NCBI RefSeq assembly: GCF_049366555.1
Contig: NZ_JBMMGT010000006.1
Coordinates: 1-64,000 of the forward strand
DNA from: Avibacterium volantium_A
GTDB taxonomy: Bacteria > Pseudomonadota > Gammaproteobacteria > Enterobacterales > Pasteurellaceae
Length of the DNA stretch: 64,000 nucleotides
Direction of reading: 5' to 3'
Position numbers and translations under genes: made by a program. Shown here piece after piece: positions 8,068 to 14,639 of the stretch. The notes below the pieces were generated by a model, which was given only the letters and a program-made list of their open reading frames with translations, searched no databases and had not been told where the DNA came from. Position 1 is the stretch's first letter; every line of letters begins with the position of its first letter.

Positions 8068-8454
8068 ATGTTTGTACAAAATCTAACCTTAGAACAACAA
8101 GGTGCACTTATTTATTTAGCTAAAGAAGTTGCTCAGGCTGATGGCTATGCTGATGAATTACAAGCAGGTATGGTAGAAATTCTAAAACAACAGTCTGAAA
8201 CTGGTGTGGCAGAAAGAGAAATTTCTATTAATGAGCTTGGTACATTATTCAACACAAAATTAGCAAAATATTCTTTATTATTAGAATTACTTGGTGTCGC
8301 ACTTTCTAATGATGAATATCACGCGAATGAACAAAGTCTTATTGTTCAGTATGCTTCTAGTTTAAATGTATCGCAAGATGAATTACATCTGCTCGAAAAA
8401 TGGGTTGAAAAACAATTTGCATTACAAAAAGAAATTAATGCATTACTAGCTTAA
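8068..8454 (+). CDS. TerB-fold (tellurite-resistance-like) protein
   Basis: A 128-residue, all-helical acidic protein with the two-fold TerB pattern: AxADGxxxxE at 23-30 and a second degenerate repeat around residues 81-88 (NDEYHANE), each followed by hydrophobic helix. TerB-like domains bind metal ions through such acidic residues and are found with membrane-associated stress and anti-phage systems. There are no other tellurite genes nearby, so the name describes fold only. AGGAGA sits just upstream of the ATG and the spacing to its neighbours (34 and 20 bases) supports one operon. The fold call is by motif and composition, not by alignment. Confidence 0.65.
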   Translation: MFVQNLTLEQQGALIYLAKEVAQADGYADELQAGMVEILKQQSETGVAEREISINELGTLFNTKLAKYSLLLELLGVALSNDEYHANEQSLIVQYASSLNVSQDELHLLEKWVEKQFALQKEINALLA

Positions 8455-8474
8455 TTAATAAGGAGAAAATTATT

Positions 8475-9554
8475 ATGCCACTACCATTTATTTTGGCTGG
8501 AGCAGCGGTTGCAGCTGTAGCAGCAGGAGCCAAAAAAGGCTATGACGGCTATCAAGATAGTTCAAAAGCAGATGATATTATTGATAGAGAAAAACGCCGT
8601 TATGAGAATGCAGAGGAAAACTTTAAAGAACAAGAGAAATCAATGGGGAAATCTCTTGATAAATTAGGTCAATTACAATTATCTATTGGTGAAGATTTTT
8701 CCAAATTTGATACTCTCGCGAAATCCTTACTGGAAAAGCTCTCTCAATATCAAGAAACCAAAGATTTGCAAATCAATATTCCTAAACATCAATTAGATAA
8801 AATTCAAGGTGTTGCTTTGTCTGCTACTGTCTATTTAGGACAGATAGCTGGTTCTGCTGCGATGGGGGCTGGCGCAGCTTACGCCGTATATGGTGGAGTG
8901 ATGGCATTAGCAGCTGCTTCTACAGGCACACCGATTGCAGCTCTTTCTGGTGCTGCTGCCTATAATGCAACAATGGCAGCAATTGGAGGAGGTTCTCTTG
9001 CTGCTGGTGGATTAGGTATGGCTGGTGGTGCGGCTATTTTAAGCGGTGTCGTTGCTGCACCAATTGCATTAGTAGCTGGTTTTGCTTATGCAAATCACGC
9101 AGAGAAGAAACTTGAAAATGCAAAAGAATATAGTTATGCCGTTAATCAAGCTATTTTAAGTATGGAGTCTGCTAACCAGTATTTTGAAGACACTCAATAT
9201 TATGTTAATAAAATCTATGATGAACTTAGCAGAGTATATAAAATATTTAAACGATATTTTCAAGATTTAAAAAATATGGATACTTTGGTTCGTAACGGTG
9301 CGGACGTGACAGCTATTGGTGAACCGATTATTCGAATTACTCAGAATGGTTATGCCCTAGCTTCTATCTTGACGGATGTCATTACAACACCATTATTTAA
9401 AGCGAAAAAACAAGATAATGGCGAATTAGTCAAAGATGAAAATAATACTATTGTATTTAAAACAGATAGTAAGGGAATGAAAATCATCAATAAAATAGAA
9501 ATTGATGAAAGCCTTGCAAAATCCAAAGATAGCTCAACAAAATTTGAAGCATAA
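8475..9554 (+). CDS. Gly/Ala-rich membrane protein with coiled coil
   Basis: I do not recognise this 359-residue family. Visible parts are: a short hydrophobic N-terminus (5-19); a charged helical, coiled-coil-like region (31-100); a long Gly/Ala-rich hydrophobic region (112-206) of glycine-zipper character able to form two or three membrane helices; a second helical region (207-270); and a polar C-terminus. Such an architecture resembles pore-forming or membrane-scaffold proteins, but no enzymatic motif is present. AAGGAG precedes the ATG. It is followed by a perfect stem-loop before the next gene. Automatic pipelines sometimes call similar proteins chemotaxis proteins; nothing here supports that. 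Confidence 0.7.
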   Translation: MPLPFILAGAAVAAVAAGAKKGYDGYQDSSKADDIIDREKRRYENAEENFKEQEKSMGKSLDKLGQLQLSIGEDFSKFDTLAKSLLEKLSQYQETKDLQINIPKHQLDKIQGVALSATVYLGQIAGSAAMGAGAAYAVYGGVMALAAASTGTPIAALSGAAAYNATMAAIGGGSLAAGGLGMAGGAAILSGVVAAPIALVAGFAYANHAEKKLENAKEYSYAVNQAILSMESANQYFEDTQYYVNKIYDELSRVYKIFKRYFQDLKNMDTLVRNGADVTAIGEPIIRITQNGYALASILTDVITTPLFKAKKQDNGELVKDENNTIVFKTDSKGMKIINKIEIDESLAKSKDSSTKFEA

Positions 9555-9560
9555 ATAATA

Positions 9561-9588
9561 AAAGGCGAGAAATATCTCGCCTTTTTAG
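9561..9588 (+). terminator. Intra-operon stem-loop before the HNH-like gene
   Basis: AAAGGCGAGA (9561-9570) pairs perfectly with TCTCGCCTTT (9575-9584) around AATA, followed by TT and then directly by the AGGAGA ribosome binding site of the next gene. It has the form of an intrinsic terminator, though the T-run is short, so partial read-through is likely. Confidence 0.65.
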
Positions 9589-9598
9589 GAGATAACAG

Positions 9599-11257
9599 AT
9601 GACAAGCATTGCAGCAGACAAGCCAGAATTTGATTGGGCTGGTGAATTAGAAAAAACAGTAGTAAATTCATTAGTAACAACGTTTGGATTAGATTTTTTA
9701 CTTTTTGAAGATAAACGGGGAGGGGATGTTGATACGATAAATAATGCTCGCCAGGGTGTTTATGCTACTGAAGAAGCTAAAAATACCTATGAAAATAGAG
9801 AGGCTTATGATTCTCACGTTTATCATTCAGATAAACGTTATATAGGAAAAGGTAGAGCGGATAAGGCATTGCAAGAACAAGGAAAATTAGATGATGCTTA
9901 CCGAGTAGGAAAAAAATTAGGTAATAAGAAAGGAATCCGACAATTAGATCATACGATTTCAGGTAAAGAAATTTCTAATGATGCAGGACGTGTTTTAGCA
10001 GGGTTGAATGGAGTTGATTTAGCTAACCAAGAAAGCAATTTAAATTCTACACATTGGTATGTTAATAACTTGAAAAGAGATCATAGTGTAGAAAAGTTTG
10101 TTAATGAAATTATACCCAAAAAATCTGCAGAATTAGAAAAATTAATTCAAAAGAAAGAGCAAGAACTTGCTAAAATGCCAACCTCAACGCCACAAGAGCG
10201 TCATAAAAAAGATCTTGCCCACAATGAGTTAGAGCAAAGTAAAGCCAAAAAGAAAGTACTTGATGATGTATTAGAAAATAAAGAAAAAATCATTGAAGCA
10301 GATCAAAAGGCACGCAAGGCATATAATCAACAAATTAATTTAAAATACTATACAAGTGCTACGTTCTTTAAATCAACTGCGGTAGCCGCAGGTAAAAAAG
10401 GATTGCAAATGGGAGCTCGCCAAGCCTTAGGTTTGATTCTCGCTGAAGTTTGGTTTGAATTAAGAGAGCGTATCCCAGAAATTTATCAAGAATTAAAACA
10501 AAATTTTACTATTGCTAAGTTTTTAGAAAAAATTGCCGTATCGTTAGAAAATATTTTTAATCGAGTAAAAAAACGATTTAAAGATATTATTTCTGCTTTT
10601 AAAGATGGTGCTCTTTCGGGGATACTTGGCAGTATTAGTACAACGGTGATGAATATTTTCCTTGTTTCAGAAAAAATAGTTGTTAAGCTTATTCGCGAAA
10701 TGTGGAATAGCCTTGTTAGTGTAATTAAATTAATTGCATTTAATCCTGATAAATTAGATACCAAAATGTTGTTTAAAAGTGTATTAAAACTGCTTGGTGC
10801 AGGCTTGGCAACTGCCTTGGGGGCAATGTTAAACGCACACTTAGCAAGTATGCTTGTATTCCCTATGGGAGATTTAATTAGTGCATTCTTAAGTGCTTTA
10901 GCAACGGGGGTTATGACATTAGCATTTGGATACTTCATTGAAAATGGGCTTTCTTTGCAATTTATATGGGACATAATTAATTCATATAAACAAAAATACG
11001 AAGTAATGATCAATCATATGAAAGAAATTAATGCGGAGCTTGATCGTTATTTACTACGATGGGCAGAGATTGAATTTAATCTTAAACCTGATGAAATTAT
11101 GATTTTTGCCGACAGCTTAGAAGCCTGTAACTCTGAATTAGAACGATCACTTGTTTTAAAACAAGAAATCGAACGACGAAATATTGATTTACCTTTTGAC
11201 CTAGGTGATGTAGAAAGTGCTAGAAAATGGTTTGCTAGCTTAGCAAAAAATGCATAA
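9599..11257 (+). CDS. Large membrane protein with HNH-like nuclease motif
   Basis: A 552-residue protein I cannot assign to a named family. The N-terminal part contains an HNH-like arrangement: D117-H118 (LDHTIS), about 28 residues later N147 in a SNL segment, then N156-N157-x-K159. This order (DH, N, N-x-x-K) is the beta-beta-alpha-metal nuclease pattern. A charged coiled coil follows (about 168-240), then a C-terminal half with hydrophobic or amphipathic helices at about 260-285, 340-365 and 395-440 (Gly/Ala rich). A nuclease-like head on a membrane tail would be unusual. AGGAGA precedes the ATG. The last 8 bases overlap the next gene. Nuclease activity is inference from motif only. Confidence 0.7.
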   Translation: MTSIAADKPEFDWAGELEKTVVNSLVTTFGLDFLLFEDKRGGDVDTINNARQGVYATEEAKNTYENREAYDSHVYHSDKRYIGKGRADKALQEQGKLDDAYRVGKKLGNKKGIRQLDHTISGKEISNDAGRVLAGLNGVDLANQESNLNSTHWYVNNLKRDHSVEKFVNEIIPKKSAELEKLIQKKEQELAKMPTSTPQERHKKDLAHNELEQSKAKKKVLDDVLENKEKIIEADQKARKAYNQQINLKYYTSATFFKSTAVAAGKKGLQMGARQALGLILAEVWFELRERIPEIYQELKQNFTIAKFLEKIAVSLENIFNRVKKRFKDIISAFKDGALSGILGSISTTVMNIFLVSEKIVVKLIREMWNSLVSVIKLIAFNPDKLDTKMLFKSVLKLLGAGLATALGAMLNAHLASMLVFPMGDLISAFLSALATGVMTLAFGYFIENGLSLQFIWDIINSYKQKYEVMINHMKEINAELDRYLLRWAEIEFNLKPDEIMIFADSLEACNSELERSLVLKQEIERRNIDLPFDLGDVESARKWFASLAKNA

Positions 11258-11516
11258 TCTAACACAATTCCCTTGTGATGCTTGTGGCAAATGTTGTCGC
11301 CGAGTCAATTTAAGTGAGCAAACTCGCTTTTTAGATCGTAGCGATGGTGTTTGCCATCATTTCAATGAACTAACAAATCTTTGTAGTATCTACGAAAAGA
11401 GACCTCTTGTCTGCCGAGTAAAAGATTATTATTTAGCACATCTTTCTCATCAGTATTCTTGGGAAGAGTTTGTTCGTTTAAATATTGAAGTTTGTGAAAT
11501 ATTGAAGAAAGGATAA
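11250..11516 (+). CDS. YkgJ-family cysteine-cluster protein
   Basis: An 88-residue protein with the cysteine spacing of the YkgJ (putative zinc or iron chelatase, CxxCxxCC) family: C9, C12, C15, C16, then C35, C45 and C55, with the usual CSIYEKRPLVCR sequence. Family members are thought to bind a metal or Fe-S centre; no reaction is proven. The ATG overlaps the stop of the preceding gene by 8 bases, so it is translationally coupled and belongs to the same operon. As last gene of the island it may mature or modify a partner, which is inference. Confidence 0.85.
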   Translation: MHNLTQFPCDACGKCCRRVNLSEQTRFLDRSDGVCHHFNELTNLCSIYEKRPLVCRVKDYYLAHLSHQYSWEEFVRLNIEVCEILKKG

Positions 11517-11584
11517 AGTCTTTCTTTTATTATTTGTAGCATTCTTGATTGTTAAGTGAGATAGTTCTGAATTAATGGCTTTGT

Positions 11585-11633
11585 TGATTTTATATTCAAA
11601 ATAATTGATTAATTATTCATTTTAAACTATGCT
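11585..11633 (+). promoter_or_regulatory. Two ARG boxes overlapping the argD promoter
   Basis: TGATTAATTATTCA at 11606-11619 matches the ArgR half-site palindrome TGAATAATTATTCA at 13 of 14 positions. A weaker copy, TGATTTTATATTCA, lies at 11585-11598 (10 of 14). Their centres are 21 bases apart, exactly the usual spacing of paired ARG boxes. A candidate promoter, TTGATT (11605-11610), 17 bases, TATGCT (11628-11633), overlaps the better box, so ArgR with arginine should block polymerase. Confidence 0.75.
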
Positions 11634-11665
11634 ATCCTCACTTTTGGAAAATTTAAGGATCGCAA

Positions 11666-12868
11666 ATGAGTGCTTATAACAGACAAACCTTTGATGAAGT
11701 GATGATACAAAATTATGCGCCGGCAGAGTTTATTCCTGTGAAAGGGAAGGGGAGTAGAGTTTGGGATCAGAAAGGGCGAGAATATATCGATTTCACAAGC
11801 GGTATTGCTGTGAATGCGTTGGGGCATTGTCCTGATGAGATTGTGGCGGTGCTGAAAGAGCAAGGGGAAATACTGTGGCATTCTAGCAACTGGTTTACCA
11901 GTGAGCCAACCTTGCAATTAGCTACAAAATTGGTGCAGAAAACCTTTGCGGATCGGGTGATGTTTGTTAATTCTGGCGCGGAAGCTAACGAGGCTGCGTT
12001 GAAATTGGCTCGCCGTTATGCAGTAGATCATTTTGGCGCGCAGAAAAGCAAAATTATTGCCTTTAAGCAAAGTTTTCACGGACGTACATTATTCACCGTG
12101 AGCGTAGGTGGGCAAGCGAAATATTCCGGTGGCTTTGGGCCGAAACCTGCGGATATTATCCACGTTCCTTTTAACGATCTTACCGCGGTAAAAGCCGTGA
12201 TTGATGACCATACTTGTGCCGTGATTGTTGAGCCAATTCAAGGCGAAAGTGGCGTGAAACCTGCTGATCCTGCATTCTTACAGGGGTTACGTCAGCTTTG
12301 TGATGAAAACAATGCCTTGCTAATCTTTGACGAAGTGCAAACAGGCTTGTCTCGCACGGGCTATCTTTATGCTTACATGAAATATGGCGTTGTGCCTGAT
12401 ATTCTGACTTCAGCTAAAGCCTTGGGCAATGGCTTTCCAATTGGCGCAATGCTCACTACCAATGAGATTGCAAAAAGTTTTTCTGTTGGTGTACACGGTA
12501 CAACTTTTGGCGGCAATCCCCTTGCTTGTGCTGTGGCGTCAAAGGTGGTGGACGTGCTTTCTGATGAAAAATTCTTAGCAAAAATCCACCGCACTTCTGA
12601 ATTATTTATGCATAAATTGAATGAACTAAATCAGGCGCTGAATTTATTTAGCGAAATTCGTGGTGAGGGCTTGTTGATTGGCGCAGAGCTAAATGCGAAT
12701 TATCAAGGAAAAGCCAGCGAATTTGTGAAAAGTGCGGCTAAAAATGGACTAATGATTTTAGTTGCAGGTCCTGATGTCTTGCGTTTCACCCCCGCGTTGA
12801 ATATTAGCGATGAAGAATTGCAAGAAGGGTTTGTGCGCTTGGAAAAAACCTTGCAAGAATTTGTGTAA
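11666..12868 (+). CDS. argD: Acetylornithine aminotransferase
   Basis: A 400-residue class III PLP-dependent aminotransferase. ArgD converts N-acetylglutamate semialdehyde and glutamate to N-acetylornithine and 2-oxoglutarate in arginine synthesis, and its homologues also act on succinyl-diaminopimelate in the lysine pathway. The PLP lysine is K251 in TSAKALGNG; FDEVQTGLSRTG and NSGAEANEAALKLAR are present. The ATG at 11666 follows AAGGA. Close relatives AstC (arginine succinyltransferase pathway) and ornithine aminotransferase cannot be excluded from motifs alone, but the ARG boxes upstream favour the biosynthetic ArgD. A bidirectional terminator separates it from the convergent rho gene. 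Confidence 0.9.
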   Translation: MSAYNRQTFDEVMIQNYAPAEFIPVKGKGSRVWDQKGREYIDFTSGIAVNALGHCPDEIVAVLKEQGEILWHSSNWFTSEPTLQLATKLVQKTFADRVMFVNSGAEANEAALKLARRYAVDHFGAQKSKIIAFKQSFHGRTLFTVSVGGQAKYSGGFGPKPADIIHVPFNDLTAVKAVIDDHTCAVIVEPIQGESGVKPADPAFLQGLRQLCDENNALLIFDEVQTGLSRTGYLYAYMKYGVVPDILTSAKALGNGFPIGAMLTTNEIAKSFSVGVHGTTFGGNPLACAVASKVVDVLSDEKFLAKIHRTSELFMHKLNELNQALNLFSEIRGEGLLIGAELNANYQGKASEFVKSAAKNGLMILVAGPDVLRFTPALNISDEELQEGFVRLEKTLQEFV

Positions 12869-12885
12869 TAGATTGAATTAAAAAG

Positions 12886-12914
12886 AAAAACCTCGCATTT
12901 AGCGAGGTTTTTTA
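12886..12914. terminator. Bidirectional terminator between argD and rho
   Basis: AAAAACCTCGC (12886-12896) pairs with GCGAGGTTTTT (12902-12912) around a 5-base loop, with A and T runs on the two sides so that it works on either strand. Confidence 0.9.
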
Positions 12915-12920
12915 TGGACG

Positions 12921-14183
12921 TTATGAACGCTTCATAATCTCGAAAAACTCTTCATTGGTTTTGGCAACGGCAAGTTTATCAATAAGGAATTCCATTGCTT
13001 CCACTTCACCCATTGGATTAAGGATTTTGCGTAGAATCCACATTTTTTGTAGTTCGTCAGGGGTGGTGAGTAAGTCTTCTTTACGCGTGCCTGAACGGTT
13101 AAAGTCAATGGCTGGGAACACACGTTTTTCAGCGATTTTACGCGAAAGATGTAGCTCCATATTCCCCGTTCCTTTAAATTCCTCGAAGATCACTTCATCC
13201 ATTTTTGACCCTGTATCTACAAGTGCGGTTGCTATAATGGTTAAACTTCCGCCTTCTTCAACGTTACGCGCTGCACCGAAGAAACGTTTTGGACGATGTA
13301 ACGCATTAGCATCTACACCACCAGAAAGGATTTTACCTGAAGCAGGGGTTACGGTGTTATAAGCTCGGGCAAGACGCGTGATACTATCTAATAAAATCAC
13401 CACATCTTTTTTATGTTCAACTAAACGTTTTGCCTTTTCGATAACCATTTCAGCAACTTGAACGTGGCGTGAGGCGGGTTCATCAAAGGTTGAAGCAATC
13501 ACTTCACCTTTTACCGAGCGCTGCATTTCCGTTACTTCTTCTGGACGTTCGTCAATTAATAATACGATAAGCACACATTCAGGATAATTATGGGTGATGC
13601 TTTGTGCAATGTTTTGTAACAACATTGTTTTTCCCGCTTTTGGTGGGGCAACAATCAAGCCACGTTGTCCTTTACCGATAGGAGAGGCTAAATCTAAAAT
13701 ACGCGCGGTTAAATCTTCTGTTGAGCCGTTACCACGTTCCATTCTTAAACGTGAATTGGCGTGAAGTGGGGTTAAATTTTCAAATAAAATTTTGCTACGT
13801 GAAACTTCAGGTTTGTCATCATTAACTTGATCCACTTTTAGCAAAGCAAAATAACGTTCCCCTTCTTTTGGCGGACGAATTTTCCCTTCAATTTTATCCC
13901 CAGTTTGTAAATTGAAACGGCGAATTTGGCTTGGAGAAACATAGATATCATCAGGGCCAGCAAGGTAGGAGCTGTCAGCGGAACGTAAGAAACCAAAGCC
14001 ATCAGGCAGGATTTCTAACACACCACCACCGAAAATATCCTCACCGCTTTTGGCGTGTTGTTTTAGGATTGCGAAAACAATATCTTGCTTGCGTAAACGG
14101 GCTAGATTTTCTAAACCCATTTGTTCTTCACCGAGTTTTACCAGCTCGGAAACAGGCATATTTTTAAGTTCTGTTAAATGCAT
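12921..14183 (-). CDS. rho: Transcription termination factor Rho
   Basis: A 420-residue hexameric RNA-dependent ATPase/helicase that ends transcription at Rho-dependent sites. The N-terminal RNA-binding domain starts MHLTELKNMPVSELV as in close relatives; the cold-shock-like fold with the GFGFLRS segment follows; the Walker A PPKAGKT lies near residue 180, and the Q/R-loop region (SGGVDANALHRPKRFFGAARN) is intact. The length equals that of E. coli Rho (419). The long non-coding leader typical of rho is short here because a small reading frame begins 80 bases upstream. Confidence 0.98.
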   Translation of the reverse strand: MHLTELKNMPVSELVKLGEEQMGLENLARLRKQDIVFAILKQHAKSGEDIFGGGVLEILPDGFGFLRSADSSYLAGPDDIYVSPSQIRRFNLQTGDKIEGKIRPPKEGERYFALLKVDQVNDDKPEVSRSKILFENLTPLHANSRLRMERGNGSTEDLTARILDLASPIGKGQRGLIVAPPKAGKTMLLQNIAQSITHNYPECVLIVLLIDERPEEVTEMQRSVKGEVIASTFDEPASRHVQVAEMVIEKAKRLVEHKKDVVILLDSITRLARAYNTVTPASGKILSGGVDANALHRPKRFFGAARNVEEGGSLTIIATALVDTGSKMDEVIFEEFKGTGNMELHLSRKIAEKRVFPAIDFNRSGTRKEDLLTTPDELQKMWILRKILNPMGEVEAMEFLIDKLAVAKTNEEFFEIMKRS

Positions 14184-14263
14184 AATAATTTGAAATGTTG
14201 GTTAGATTGGAAAATGAATTTGTAATGAAGATGTTTGAACATAGAATGGGCGTAAAGTTACCA

Positions 14264-14473
14264 TTAAATAGCGGTGATGTCTAGAAGATAAAGGGGTAAA
14301 TAATAAAAAAATTGGCTAGTGATATTAATGCTAGCCAAGTGCGGTGTATTTTGGTTGAGTTCTTTGGAAAGCACGGCGGATTGTTGTAACTGCTGTTGAG
14401 AATCTGTACTTTGAGCAAGTGAAATAGCAGGTAGAAATCCCAGTCCATAAATTAAGCAATTGATTTTACGCAT
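14264..14473 (-). CDS. Small secreted hypothetical protein (doubtful)
   Basis: A 69-residue frame with a plausible signal peptide (MRKINCLIYGLGFLPAISLA, probable cut before Q21) followed by a Gln/Ser-rich stretch and a hydrophobic C-terminus. AAGGA sits eight bases before the ATG, which argues for real translation. It contains an uptake signal and lies between rho and the divergent, Fur-box-controlled heme receptor gene. The Gln-rich start after a signal peptide recalls the N-termini of two-partner secretion transporters, so it could be the remnant of such a gene; equally it may be a chance frame. I see no homologue from memory. Confidence 0.35.
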   Translation of the reverse strand: MRKINCLIYGLGFLPAISLAQSTDSQQQLQQSAVLSKELNQNTPHLASINITSQFFYYLPLYLLDITAI

Positions 14474-14532
14474 AAAATTCCTTGTTTATGGCGCATACTG
14501 TGTTTTAGGTAGGATTTGAATTGTATATAAAT

Positions 14533-14551
14533 GAAAATTATTATCAATATC
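14533..14551. promoter_or_regulatory. Fur box upstream of the heme receptor
   Basis: The 19 bases GAAAATTATTATCAATATC match the classical Fur consensus GATAATGATAATCATTATC at 15 positions. It lies about 90 bases before the receptor ATG and also faces the small divergent frame at 14264-14473. Iron-Fur repression of the heme uptake operon is therefore expected. Confidence 0.75.
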
Positions 14552-14639
14552 ATTGACAATCCTTTTTTGCCTTTTTAAGATAAGCGAAATTTTTTTGGAA
14601 ATGACAACTTATCAACAACAAAAAGGATAGAAAACACTT

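Noticed and set aside
5060..11516. Tellurite resistance cluster
   Set aside because: Only the TerB fold is present; no terC, terD-like or terZ genes are nearby, so the name would mislead.
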